Of a DNA stretch of 64,000 nt, positions 55,301 through 63,651 are shown one piece after another (positions within the stretch are counted from its first letter, which is position 1; the number at the start of each line of letters is the position of its first letter). Under the pieces are notes generated by a model. It saw only the letters and a program-made list of their open reading frames with translations, was not told the DNA's origin and made no database searches. A program made the position numbers and the translations under genes. This DNA comes from Shewanella avicenniae (lineage in GTDB: Bacteria; Pseudomonadota; Gammaproteobacteria; Enterobacterales; Shewanellaceae), in NCBI RefSeq assembly GCF_017354945.1, contig NZ_CP071503.1, positions 2,790,001 through 2,854,000 on the forward strand. The letters are read 5' to 3'.

Positions 55301-55576
55301 ATGCGCAAGAAAACCTCACGCACATCTAACGACTGGCACAGACAAGACATCCTAGCGGAAGTCCGTAAAGCCTGTGGTTCACTCACCAAGTTATCAAAAG
55401 CCCATGGTCTGGCTTCTAACACTCTGCAAAACGCACTTGATCGAAAATGGCCTAAAGGCGAGCAAATTATTGCTGAGGCCATTGGCGTTACTGCAGCGGA
55501 AATTTGGCCGAGTCGTTACGAGGACGAGTTTAGCACATCTACTAATAGCGATGTACCTCAGCGTGAGGTGGCGTAA
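55301..55576 (+). CDS. ner: Ner-like early regulator
   Basis: 91 residues with the Ner/Nlp winged DNA-binding domain: DWHRQDILAEVRKACGSL (about 11-28), SKAHGLASNTLQNALDRKWPKGEQ and IGVTAAEIWPSRY. In Mu, Ner turns down transcription of both repressor and early genes. It is the first gene of the rightward operon, and its stop overlaps the next start (TAATG). Confidence 0.92.
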   Translation: MRKKTSRTSNDWHRQDILAEVRKACGSLTKLSKAHGLASNTLQNALDRKWPKGEQIIAEAIGVTAAEIWPSRYEDEFSTSTNSDVPQREVA

Positions 55577-55962
55577 TGCACTCACCTAAAAGAACACCCC
55601 ACCAATGTATGCAGGGTAAAGCTGACCAGCAACCAGCATGCTCCAGCGCATATGCCACACCGGTGGCACCGCAAACAGTTGGCAGTGATGATCTTCAACC
55701 AGCCCAATCCATTGATGCTCCAGCTTACGAAGGCGAGCGTGAAAGAGTGCGATTTGCTTCTGTGGAAGAAGCGAGAGCGCATATTGCAGCTCATCGTCAG
55801 TGGGTGTTGCAGCAAAAGGCAACACGCTACCAACACATTCGGCTAGCGCCAGTACGCTGGATGTTGAGGTGTCTGGTCGCACTTCGGGCACTAATACGTC
55901 TGGCAAGAGATTGCGTATTTGTTGCAGCTCAGCATGCAAAGCATGAGTGGAAACGAAGATGA
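55576..55962 (+). CDS. Unknown early phage protein, 128 residues
   Basis: No family recognised. The ATG overlaps the ner stop and is served by GAGGTG, and its own stop overlaps the next start (ATGA); this chaining supports the call. The protein has a charged middle (FASVEEARAHIAAHRQWVL) and a basic, partly hydrophobic end (WMLRCLVALRALIRLARD), perhaps a membrane-associated helix. Many rare Arg codons (AGA, AGG, CGA) and a longer, credible ORF on the opposite strand at 55586-56038 leave some doubt about which strand codes. Confidence 0.5.
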   Translation: MHSPKRTPHQCMQGKADQQPACSSAYATPVAPQTVGSDDLQPAQSIDAPAYEGERERVRFASVEEARAHIAAHRQWVLQQKATRYQHIRLAPVRWMLRCLVALRALIRLARDCVFVAAQHAKHEWKRR

Positions 55963-56144
55963 AGTTGGTTACATCACTATGCAACGTTTCAGCATCCATT
56001 TGTATGAGTTCATTAGGGACTTGCAGTGGCTTGCTCATGACGCGTTCTGTGTCAGTTGTTGATGTTGCTCAGTGTATGAAGCCGACCGCTAAAAGCCTAG
56101 ATCCACAATCTGGATTTATTTGGAAACAAGAGATCAGGAGCTGA
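55959..56144 (+). CDS. Possible small phage protein, 61 residues
   Basis: Starts at an ATGA overlap with the preceding gene, with GGAAACGAAG upstream, and ends 4 bases before the next gene. Sequence is Ser/Cys-rich (MKLVTSLCNVSASICMSS) without a recognised domain. Only the operon chaining supports it. Confidence 0.3.
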   Translation: MKLVTSLCNVSASICMSSLGTCSGLLMTRSVSVVDVAQCMKPTAKSLDPQSGFIWKQEIRS

Positions 56145-56148
56145 TCCA

Positions 56149-56634
56149 ATGGCAAAAAGAAACTGGAAAAAGGTCACTGCCAACAGCCTGCGCCATGCCA
56201 TGGAGTTGTGCTTAGAGCATGCCCGTGAGCGGAAAAACTTATCGGTTGACCGTGTGGCCGACCTGATGGGATTACCTAACAAATGGACGCTGTACAAGTG
56301 GCTTGAGAATGGTCGGATGCCATCGGTACTTATCCGCCCATTTGAGTATGCATGTGGCATCACCTTAATGACTCGCTACCTCGCTACCTCTGGCGGGCAA
56401 CTGGTGATTGATATTCCAGCCGGTAAACGTGCAGATGTCAGCGATATTAACGCGCTTCATAGCAGCTTTAGTGACGCGATGGGCTTGTTGATCAAGTTCT
56501 ACGATGGTCAATCAGAAGCCGATGAAACCCTTGGCGCGTTAACACGGTTAATGGGCGGGATAGCTTGGCACCGCGAGAACGTTAATAAGTCACTGACTCC
56601 AGAACTCGAACTTTTTGGGGGCAGCGATGAATAA
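56149..56634 (+). CDS. Phage helix-turn-helix-like protein, 161 residues
   Basis: The N-terminal half (SVDRVADLMGLPNKWTLYKWLENGRMPS, about 32-60) reads as a small DNA-binding helix-turn-helix of the kind seen upstream of transposase A in Mu-like phages; the C-terminal half is helical and unknown. CAGGAG precedes the ATG. The last codons overlap the transposase start by 8 bases. A role in early regulation is likely, but not shown. Confidence 0.75.
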   Translation: MAKRNWKKVTANSLRHAMELCLEHARERKNLSVDRVADLMGLPNKWTLYKWLENGRMPSVLIRPFEYACGITLMTRYLATSGGQLVIDIPAGKRADVSDINALHSSFSDAMGLLIKFYDGQSEADETLGALTRLMGGIAWHRENVNKSLTPELELFGGSDE

Positions 56635-58636
56635 CGAAATATGGGTAACGGTAAAGGATTGTACCGGATTACCAGCAATGCCGGATTCTGATCGTGGTTG
56701 TCGCAAAGCATTAGAGCGATATGCCGAGAGTCATCCAAGCCTACAGCGTAAAAAACAGGGCACTAAAGCATTTGAATATCATTTGAGCATCCTCCCTGCT
56801 GCCACCCGTGCCGCCTTACTCGCTCGCCAAGGCAAGCTTGAGTTTGACGGCAAACTGCTGAACTTACCTAAGCCAGCACAACCACGTTATGACCGTGATG
56901 CACTATGGGCAGTGTGGGAACGTGCAGGCAGCAAGGCACAAGAAAAAGCCAAACGCAAAGTGGAATATGTGCGCGCCTTTCATGCCTTAGTGGCTACCGG
57001 CTGCGGCAAGATGGATGCCTATGCGCATATCTGCCGTGAGTTTGATGTGTCCAAGCCAACGCTCATCCGCGACGTGTTGAAAGTGGTTGGGTATGACACC
57101 GCAGACTGGTTGCCGCAGTTGCTCACCAAACACCAAATTGGCGCCATCAACTCCGCCGATGAACGCCGTGCTGATGTTGATGAAGAAGCGTGGGCGTGCT
57201 TTAAAGCCGACTATTTACGGCTAGAACAACCCTCATTTAAAGGCTGTTATTACCGCCTTAAAGATGCTGCCAAACAAAAAGGCTGGGCAGTGCCATCGGT
57301 CAAAAGCCTAGAGCGCCGTTTAAAAGCCGAAGTGCCGCACGAGCAACAAGTGCTATTGCGCCAAGGTGAACATGCCTTAATGCAGCTGTACCCACCGCAA
57401 GAACGTACCGTTGAAGACATTGTTGCTATGGAATGGATCAACGGCGATGGCTACCTGCATAACGTGTTTGTACGTTGGTACAACGGCGACATCGTGCGCC
57501 CTAAAACATGGTTCTGGCAGGATATTCGTACCCGTAAGATCTTAGGCTGGCGCACAGGTATCAGTGAAAACACTGACACTATTCGCCTGAGCCTAATGGA
57601 TGTGGTACGCGAGTACGGCATCCCTCGTGAGATCACTATCGATAACACCCGCGCCGCAGCCAACAAATGGCTGACAGGTGGCGTACCTAATCGCTATCGC
57701 TTCAAAGTGAACAAAGACGACCCACTGGGTTTGATCCCAATGATGGGCATTAAGCTGCACTGGTCATCTGTTTACTTTGGCAAAGGCCACGGCCAAGCAA
57801 AACCGATTGAACGTGCCTTTGGCGTAGGTGGTTTAGATGAATTTGTTGATCGTAACACCGCACTTGCAGGGGCATACACTGGGTCTAACCCCACCGCCAA
57901 ACCAGATAACTACGGCAGTAAAGCGATACCTGTTGAACTATTCATGCAGGTATTGGCTGATGGCATACGGCAATACAACCAACGGCCTAACCGTCAAACC
58001 GAGGTTTGCCGTGGTGTATTGAGCTTCGAAGACGCCTTTAACAACAGCTACGCCAACGCCGTCGTGCGCAAACCTAATGCGGAACAAGTTCGCATGCTGA
58101 TGTTGAGCGCAGAAGCCGTGCGTGTTGGTCGCCATGCCACCGTTACGTTAGATGCTGGCGGCTGTATTGCTGGTCGTAAAAACCGTTATCACCATGACGC
58201 CTTATTTCAACACATCGGCAAAAAAGTGGTGGTGCGCTTTGATCCCGACAACCTGCAATCGTCCGTGGTGTGTTACACGCTCAACGGCTTACTGATTGCC
58301 GAGGCCGCATGTATTGAGAAAACCGCCTTTGGCGATACCGATGCAGCACGTGAACACAAACGCCATCGCACGCAGTTTGTTAAAGCCAACAAGTTGGCAG
58401 CAAAAGCTAATCAGCAAATGGACGCCATTGAGGCCGCAGAACTCATGCGTCAAACCACACCCGACACTCCAACAACACCCGCCCCAGCCGCCAGTGAACT
58501 GGTACACCTGCGCCACGGTAACACTGTGCGCAAAGTGGCTGTGGCCGCAGATATCGAGGAACAAATAGACACTGACACCCTGTTTGATGCCGGAGTTGCA
58601 CAGCTCATGGCAGCCAAGAAAGCCCGCGAACTTTAA
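56627..58636 (+). CDS. Mu-like DDE transposase A
   Basis: About 669 residues from the ATG overlapping the preceding stop. The N terminus (EIWVTVKDCTGLPAMP) is the Mu-type winged helix that binds internal activation sites and end repeats. The catalytic triad is Asp in EWINGDGY (about 272), Asp in TIDNTR (about 337) and Glu in KPIERAFG (about 394), at almost the same positions as in Mu A. It carries out strand transfer for integration and replicative transposition, with target choice by the MuB-like protein encoded next. Confidence 0.95.
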   Translation: MNNEIWVTVKDCTGLPAMPDSDRGCRKALERYAESHPSLQRKKQGTKAFEYHLSILPAATRAALLARQGKLEFDGKLLNLPKPAQPRYDRDALWAVWERAGSKAQEKAKRKVEYVRAFHALVATGCGKMDAYAHICREFDVSKPTLIRDVLKVVGYDTADWLPQLLTKHQIGAINSADERRADVDEEAWACFKADYLRLEQPSFKGCYYRLKDAAKQKGWAVPSVKSLERRLKAEVPHEQQVLLRQGEHALMQLYPPQERTVEDIVAMEWINGDGYLHNVFVRWYNGDIVRPKTWFWQDIRTRKILGWRTGISENTDTIRLSLMDVVREYGIPREITIDNTRAAANKWLTGGVPNRYRFKVNKDDPLGLIPMMGIKLHWSSVYFGKGHGQAKPIERAFGVGGLDEFVDRNTALAGAYTGSNPTAKPDNYGSKAIPVELFMQVLADGIRQYNQRPNRQTEVCRGVLSFEDAFNNSYANAVVRKPNAEQVRMLMLSAEAVRVGRHATVTLDAGGCIAGRKNRYHHDALFQHIGKKVVVRFDPDNLQSSVVCYTLNGLLIAEAACIEKTAFGDTDAAREHKRHRTQFVKANKLAAKANQQMDAIEAAELMRQTTPDTPTTPAPAASELVHLRHGNTVRKVAVAADIEEQIDTDTLFDAGVAQLMAAKKAREL

Positions 58637-58648
58637 GGAAGGAAACCT

Positions 58649-59593
58649 ATGAACAACGTCGTTGAAATAGAACAACCATTGAATCAACAACAGGTGATCG
58701 ACCAGCTCAAACCACTGCTTGAAGATGGCACTATCAACCAAACCCAACTTGCCAAAGAGATTGGTAAATCAGATGCAGTGATAAGTGAGTACCTGAATGG
58801 CAAGTATACCGGCCGCGTCGCATACGTTACAGAGCAGCTAAGCAAATGGCTGCAGATGCGTAATGCCCGTAAAAGCCAAGTTGTTGCCCCTAGCTTTGTT
58901 GAAACCCACACTGCCAAACAAATCATTAACGCGCTCAGTTATGCCCATGCTGCGGAGCTTATTAGCGTCGTATTTGGTGCTAGTGGTGTGGGTAAAACCA
59001 CGACTTGCCGCCAATACATTAGCAATAACAACAACTGCTGGATGATCACCGTATCCCCTGCCGTCAGCGGCATTGGTGAATGCCTGTATGAAATTGCCTT
59101 AGAACTCGGCATGGATGATGCGCCAAAGCGCAAAGGTTCACTGTCTCGCGCCATTAAACGCCGCCTCATTGGCACCGGTGGCCTGCTGATTGTGGATGAA
59201 GCGGATCACCTCGATTACCCATCACTCGAAGCCCTGCGCATTCTGCAAGAACAAACAGGCATTGGCATGGTGTTAGTCGGTAATAACCGTGTTTACAGCC
59301 AATTAACGGGTGGTCGTCGCAACGAAGATTTTGCCCGCTTGTTCAGCCGCGTCAGCAAGAAAGTCGGCATCCATAAAGCCAAACAGAATGACGTGAATGC
59401 TATCGCCAACGCATGGGGGATCAGCAATCAAGCTGCCATCAAACTGCTGCAAATGATTGCCGAAAAGCCCGGTGCGCTGCGTTTACTCAATCAAGTGCTG
59501 CGCTTGGCTTCCATCATGGCCAACGGTGCCGGTAAAGCCATTGATGAATCACTGATTAAAGCCGCGTTCCGCGATTTGGAAGGAGATGCGTAA
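58649..59593 (+). CDS. MuB-like target-capture ATPase
   Basis: 314 residues: an N-terminal helix-turn-helix (TQLAKEIGKSDAVISEYLNG, about 30-50) and an AAA+ ATPase with Walker A GASGVGKTTT (about 110) and Walker B GLLIVDEADH (about 179). It binds DNA, selects target sites away from the prophage and stimulates transposase A. AAGGAAGG precedes the ATG. Its stop overlaps the next gene by one base. Confidence 0.95.
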   Translation: MNNVVEIEQPLNQQQVIDQLKPLLEDGTINQTQLAKEIGKSDAVISEYLNGKYTGRVAYVTEQLSKWLQMRNARKSQVVAPSFVETHTAKQIINALSYAHAAELISVVFGASGVGKTTTCRQYISNNNNCWMITVSPAVSGIGECLYEIALELGMDDAPKRKGSLSRAIKRRLIGTGGLLIVDEADHLDYPSLEALRILQEQTGIGMVLVGNNRVYSQLTGGRRNEDFARLFSRVSKKVGIHKAKQNDVNAIANAWGISNQAAIKLLQMIAEKPGALRLLNQVLRLASIMANGAGKAIDESLIKAAFRDLEGDA

Positions 59594-59823
59594 TGACCCT
59601 ACAGCAACAGAAATACGGCATTGTCGCTGCGCTTAATTTGCGCGGGATGAAAGTGCTGAAACTCGGTAAAGGCATTGGCGACAAGGTGATCACCATCGAA
59701 CGCCCAAGCCGCGACTTTCGCCGCAAAGCGGTACAAATCACTGAAAGCCTGTTTGGCAAACGCCAGCAGTTTTACGCCATCCGCTTCAACGGCTTCACCA
59801 TCCGTTGGGACGTTAGAGACTAG
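59593..59823 (+). CDS. Unknown early phage protein, 76 residues
   Basis: Small basic protein with no family recognised; beta-rich appearance (YAIRFNGFTIRWDVRD at the end). It starts on the TAATG overlap with the ATPase gene and lies in the block of semi-essential early genes between B and gemA. Confidence 0.65.
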   Translation: MTLQQQKYGIVAALNLRGMKVLKLGKGIGDKVITIERPSRDFRRKAVQITESLFGKRQQFYAIRFNGFTIRWDVRD

Positions 59824-59832
59824 GAGCAATAC

Positions 59833-60039
59833 ATGAGCGAAGCATCAATCCGCATAACGCTGCGCCAGCTTGAAAACGGCAAGATTGAAGTCAGCTGTGA
59901 CTACAAAAACGGCGACTCAGTATTTCTGAATAAAGCAGCGCTTCACGTTGCAAACGCCATTCCGATGAACGTTAACAACGCCATCATCGATTATATGAAA
60001 CAACTTAAAAAAGAGGCTAAACATGGAAACGTCCACTAA
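59833..60039 (+). CDS. Unknown early phage protein, 68 residues
   Basis: Small protein, start preceded by TAGGAGC. It has a probable beta strand region (ITLRQLENGKIEVSCDY) and a basic helical end. Its last 17 bases overlap the DUF3164 gene in another frame, suggesting translational coupling. Confidence 0.65.
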   Translation: MSEASIRITLRQLENGKIEVSCDYKNGDSVFLNKAALHVANAIPMNVNNAIIDYMKQLKKEAKHGNVH

Positions 60040-60643
60040 CCAAATCCCTGCGGGCTTCCGCCAAAACGCTATGGGACACATGGTGCCCGAAAGCCAAATC
60101 AAAGAGATCGACAAATTGCGCGACGAAGTGGTGATGTCGATTGTGATGTTAGCGCAGGAGCTGCAAGCCAAGATGAGCATCTTCAAAGCTAACTCCATGG
60201 CACAAGTGGCCGACTTTGTGGACGTGTCAGCCGCTGAGCACGATGTGAAATACGGCGGCGCTAAAGGCAACGTCACCTTGCTGTCGTTCGACGGCAAATA
60301 CAAAGTGCAGCGCTCAATTGGCGAACACCGCATTTTTGATGAACGGATTCAAGCCGCCAAAGCCAAGATTGATGACTGCATCAAGCGCTGGTCGGTAGGT
60401 TCAAACGACCACATCAAAGCCTTAGTTAACTCGGCATTTCGCGTGGATAAGCAAGGCAATATCGATGTAAACCAAGTGCTGAGCCTGCGCCAACTAAACA
60501 TCACCGATCCTGACTGGCGGCAAGCCATGGACGCCATTGGCGATTCCATCAAAGTCACCGGCACCACGCCATACCTACGGGTTTATGAGCGCCAGCAAGA
60601 TGGTGCTTACAAACAGATTTCACTCGATATCGCCAAGCTATAA
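60023..60643 (+). CDS. DUF3164 family phage protein
   Basis: 206 residues beginning METSTNQIPAGFRQNAMGHM and VPESQIKEIDKLRDEVV, the conserved start of the DUF3164 family found in the early region of many Mu-like phages. The middle is helical and the end beta-rich (TTPYLRVYERQ). Function unknown; position corresponds to the nuclease-inhibitor Gam of Mu, but the sequence is not Gam. Confidence 0.85.
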   Translation: METSTNQIPAGFRQNAMGHMVPESQIKEIDKLRDEVVMSIVMLAQELQAKMSIFKANSMAQVADFVDVSAAEHDVKYGGAKGNVTLLSFDGKYKVQRSIGEHRIFDERIQAAKAKIDDCIKRWSVGSNDHIKALVNSAFRVDKQGNIDVNQVLSLRQLNITDPDWRQAMDAIGDSIKVTGTTPYLRVYERQQDGAYKQISLDIAKL

Positions 60644-60657
60644 ACAGGGAGAACACC

Positions 60658-60882
60658 ATGGTTAAACATCGTTTAAACACGCTTTATAAAGAAGCCGCTG
60701 AGACTGCGGTGGCTTTGGAACACCAAGGCCGTTATGGCGAGGCGGCAAGTTACTGGACGCATGCCATCCGCTTTGCTGGCCATTACGCCAATGAAGACTG
60801 GGCGCAAAGCCGCCTAGAGTTTTGCCAACGCATGGGGCGCCGCATAGAAGCGGCCAACCGTGACAACAAGAGGGCTGCGTGA
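60658..60882 (+). CDS. ANR-family regulator (Aar-like)
   Basis: 74 residues with the ANR pattern: AAETAVALEHQGRYGEAASYW, then WTHAIRFAGHYANEDWAQSR and CQRMGRR. ANR proteins, carried by many enteric plasmids and phages, are small inhibitors of AraC-family activators. Here it could modify host gene control during lysogeny or induction; no target is known. Preceded by CAGGGAG. Confidence 0.8.
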   Translation: MVKHRLNTLYKEAAETAVALEHQGRYGEAASYWTHAIRFAGHYANEDWAQSRLEFCQRMGRRIEAANRDNKRAA

Positions 60883-61346
60883 TGACGATTAGCAAAGAAA
60901 AGTGGAAACAGATTGAAGCTGAGTTAGCTGCTGGCTTGGTCGACGTGGGCTTTCGCTATCAAGGGCATGAGCTGTCTATTTATCGCGTAAGCAAGAGTGA
61001 AACCACCACCGTGCTTGCGGTGTATATCGATGGCCTTATCAAAGGCGCTTGGTTTGAACGCATCGATAAGCTGCCAGAGGATGCGCCAAAGATTCTGGCT
61101 GAGGTTTGGTATCACCGCACTATGGCGCGCTACAAGCAAGAACAAGTGGCTAATATCGAAAAAATCTACGGTAAACGCCGCGCCAAAAAGGAATGGCCCG
61201 ATCTGCACAGTCGTATCGAGTGGATTGAAGCTTACTTCCCTAAAGCCTCGGTGCTGTGTCGCCAGTTTAAAAAGCTACAGGGGTTGGAGCTGATTAAGGC
61301 GCTATGCCTTAGTGAGCCCTCCGAGACTGAACGAGCCGCAAGTTGA
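60882..61346 (+). CDS. Unknown phage protein, 154 residues
   Basis: No family named. The ATG overlaps the ANR stop (TGATG); a GTG three bases earlier would add one residue. The protein is basic and helical (KEKWKQIEAELAAGLVDVGF at the start, RAKKEWPDLHSRIEWI in the middle). Belongs to the early block of small genes. Confidence 0.7.
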   Translation: MTISKEKWKQIEAELAAGLVDVGFRYQGHELSIYRVSKSETTTVLAVYIDGLIKGAWFERIDKLPEDAPKILAEVWYHRTMARYKQEQVANIEKIYGKRRAKKEWPDLHSRIEWIEAYFPKASVLCRQFKKLQGLELIKALCLSEPSETERAAS

Positions 61347-61429
61347 TAACGCGAAACCACTGGCTTTCGGGCCAGTTGGTCTGCCAAGCGTGGTGGCTTG
61401 GTACTGATGAGCAGCCAAAAGGATTAATC

Positions 61430-61627
61430 ATGACCAACCATGCCGCGACGTTGCTGAGTTATCTCAGCAAGCGCTTGCCACTCAAAAGCAAAAATCCAGC
61501 AGAACGCCGCGCCAATGCTGAGCGCTGGTTAGATGAACATTGCGCTGGTTGGCGCGATCATCAAACGCCAGAAGCCAAGCACAGTGTGTTGATTGTCAGC
61601 AAAGCAGACGAGGATGAAGAGGAATGA
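61430..61627 (+). CDS. Small phage protein, 65 residues
   Basis: The start is placed at the ATG served by AAAAGGAT (61418-61425); an ATA/ATG-free frame reaches further back to 61343, but without a ribosome site. Residues 1-15 (MTNHAATLLSYLSKR) are amphipathic and the end is acidic (KADEDEEE). The stop overlaps gemA by four bases. Confidence 0.6.
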   Translation: MTNHAATLLSYLSKRLPLKSKNPAERRANAERWLDEHCAGWRDHQTPEAKHSVLIVSKADEDEEE

Positions 61628-62199
61628 CACCAAAGGTCGAAGCCCGCAAAAAGCAGCTGATTAAGTTAATCAACGTGGGCAAAAACACGCTGCAGCTGGA
61701 TGAGCCAACCTATCGCGCCATGCTCAAAGATGCCGTGCATAAAGACTCATTGCGGCAGATGACCCTTGGCGAACTGGAGCAAGTGAACCACTTGCTTCAA
61801 TCCAAGGGGTTTAAACCCGTTTCAAAGGCCAATAACAATGGCAGTAAACGCCGTTTTAGCAAGCCTAGTGGCCAGACAAAGAACCCTGTGATCGACAAGA
61901 TTGTGGCGGTGTGGATCAGCATGGCTAACCACGGCGTGGTGAATGACGGTAGCGAAAGCGCACTTGATGCCTATGTGCGCCGCATGACGACTAACAATAT
62001 CGCCAGTGTGCGTTGGGTTACTGAGCAGCAAGCCGATCGCGTATTGGAGTCTCTGAAAAACTGGCACCGCCGCGTATTGGTGGAGCGCATAGCGCAGCGT
62101 GGTGGCATTAGCACTACCAATCCAGACACTGGCCGCTTGTACCACTACGACGCGATTGTGCAGCTGTATGAAGATTTCTATATGGAGGATGCGCAATGA
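61624..62199 (+). CDS. gemA: GemA-like phage regulator
   Basis: 191 residues of the GemA/gp16 family (DUF1018): KQLIKLINVGKNTLQLDE at the start, YRAMLKDAVHKDSLRQMTLGEL, and IDKIVAVWISMANHGVV. In Mu, GemA alters host gyrase/transcription during early growth. It overlaps both neighbours by four bases. Confidence 0.9.
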   Translation: MTPKVEARKKQLIKLINVGKNTLQLDEPTYRAMLKDAVHKDSLRQMTLGELEQVNHLLQSKGFKPVSKANNNGSKRRFSKPSGQTKNPVIDKIVAVWISMANHGVVNDGSESALDAYVRRMTTNNIASVRWVTEQQADRVLESLKNWHRRVLVERIAQRGGISTTNPDTGRLYHYDAIVQLYEDFYMEDAQ

Positions 62200-62708
62200 A
62201 GTTGTGCCGTTGCCCTGTGTGCCACAGCAACATCCATTTAGATACCTTGGTGCAAGACGATGCCGCGCGCGAAATGCTCGCCATACTAGCGCCAATGGAT
62301 GGTGGGCTTGCCCGCATATTGGTGGCATACATCGGTTTATTTAGACCAGAAAAATCCGACCTCAGTTGGAACCGTGCGCTGAAACTGATTAACGAAACAT
62401 TGGCAGTGAGCAACAACCGTGACTGGTTGCGCGCGGCCTTAGAGGAAACGGTGAAGAAGCTGCGTGAAAGCCGCATTGGTGGCACCTTTCGGCCAGTGAC
62501 TAACCACAACTACCTCAAAAAAGTATTAGAGGGCTTAACGGAGGGCAGCATGCAACCGGCTCAGCCAGTGGGGCCGCAGCACACTAAACCCGCTATTGAG
62601 GTTAAAAGCTTTGAACGTCCAGTATCTGCTGCTGAACTCAACCGCCAGCACTTTGAGTTTGTCGCCAGATTCCAGAACAAGGGTACAACGTCAGGTAAGG
62701 ATGAATAG
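62196..62708 (+). CDS. Unknown phage protein with N-terminal Cys motif
   Basis: 170 residues. The first 20 (MKLCRCPVCHSNIHL) carry CxCPxCH-like cysteines that may bind zinc; the middle is a helical domain (LILVAYIGLFRP) found in Mu-like phage proteins between gemA and mor. The tail is Pro/Gln-rich and disordered. Preceded by GGAGGAT, overlapping gemA by four bases. Role unknown. Confidence 0.75.
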   Translation: MKLCRCPVCHSNIHLDTLVQDDAAREMLAILAPMDGGLARILVAYIGLFRPEKSDLSWNRALKLINETLAVSNNRDWLRAALEETVKKLRESRIGGTFRPVTNHNYLKKVLEGLTEGSMQPAQPVGPQHTKPAIEVKSFERPVSAAELNRQHFEFVARFQNKGTTSGKDE

Positions 62709-62710
62709 CC

Positions 62711-63136
62711 ATGAGTGATGACCAACTCGATCTACTGCCAACGCATACTGCGGAGTTAGAGCAGTTGTTAGAAACTCAGCGGCAACTGCGCCCTGATGAA
62801 CGTGAGGACTTTACCGTGCGGTGGCCTGCCACGTTGCAGAGCTTGTGTGAAGTATTGCGCGTTACGCTTGATGCGGAAAAGGTGGAGAACTCTAAGCACC
62901 TCAGTGAAGCCATGGCGATTGCACTAAGTTCGTATCTTGGTGGGCGCGATCTTTACATGCCCAACGGTGCCCGCTTAAAAACAGCATTGCGTGATATTCG
63001 TATCTGGCGAGAGTTTAAAGGGAACAACCTAGAGCAGTTAGCAAGAGAACATGGCTTAACTGAACGGCGGATCAGTGAAATCGTGGCAGAACAACGCTCA
63101 GCGTTCATTGCTCGCAAACAACGCAAGTTGTTTTGA
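62711..63136 (+). CDS. mor: Mor-like middle transcription activator
   Basis: 141 residues. The C-terminal part matches Mor/C proteins of Mu: YLGGRDLYMPNGARL (about 75-89), IWREFKGNNLEQLAREHGLT (about 98-117) and RISEIVAEQR. The N terminus is longer than that of Mu Mor. Mor activates the middle promoter after early gene expression. It is the last gene of the early operon visible here. Confidence 0.9.
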   Translation: MSDDQLDLLPTHTAELEQLLETQRQLRPDEREDFTVRWPATLQSLCEVLRVTLDAEKVENSKHLSEAMAIALSSYLGGRDLYMPNGARLKTALRDIRIWREFKGNNLEQLAREHGLTERRISEIVAEQRSAFIARKQRKLF

Positions 63137-63198
63137 CTAACACATAACAGCGTGTATATTCCTTCGGCAGCGGGGACATGCATAATAAGGAGATAATC

Positions 63199-63576
63199 AT
63201 GCGTAAATTGATAATGGTGTTGGCGGTAATAGCAGGAATATTTATCAGTGGCTGTGCCACATCTCATTATTCTACTGGCCGAGATTTCGATAGCAGTAAA
63301 ATAGCTCAAATTGTTAAAGGCAAAACAACGGATAAAGAATTAGAAACGTTAATGGGAAATCCATTTTCTAAAAATATTGTTAGTGCCAGTAGTGAAAGTT
63401 GGCATTACCTATTTACTGACGTTACAGCCAAGGCTAAAAGCTATGTTTTTAGCACCACAGTAGATACTAATGGTATTCAAAAAAAACTAGATGTATTGAT
63501 TGAAGGTGGTGTAGTGACTAATTACACCTACACAGAATCACCGTTAGGTAATCAAGCCGTTACTACCATGCAATAA
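63199..63576 (+). CDS. BamE/SmpA-like lipoprotein, probable prophage moron
   Basis: About 125 residues from the ATG served by AAGGAG; an upstream ATG seven codons earlier lacks a ribosome site. The lipobox is FISGC (Cys near 17). Residues 35-80 (VKGKTTDKELETLMGNPFSK, then SWHYLFTD) resemble the BamE/SmpA fold. A-T-rich codon use, its own ribosome site and a terminator behind it distinguish it from the packed early genes and suggest independent acquisition. It could alter the envelope of the lysogen. Confidence 0.75.
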   Translation: MRKLIMVLAVIAGIFISGCATSHYSTGRDFDSSKIAQIVKGKTTDKELETLMGNPFSKNIVSASSESWHYLFTDVTAKAKSYVFSTTVDTNGIQKKLDVLIEGGVVTNYTYTESPLGNQAVTTMQ

Positions 63577-63612
63577 CCCCGAAACCTTTCATATCCAGCC
63601 ATAAAGCATAAG

Positions 63613-63651
63613 CCGAGACAATGATGCAAATTTCATTGTCTCGGTTTTTTT
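63613..63651 (+). terminator. Strong terminator behind the lipoprotein
   Basis: Perfect 12-bp stem CCGAGACAATGA / TCATTGTCTCGG with an 8-base loop and seven T. One of the clearest terminators in the window. Confidence 0.92.

Noticed and set aside
60023..60643. Gam host-nuclease inhibitor by position in the Mu-like order
   Set aside because: The sequence start (IPAGFRQNAMGHM) and layout match DUF3164, not Gam.
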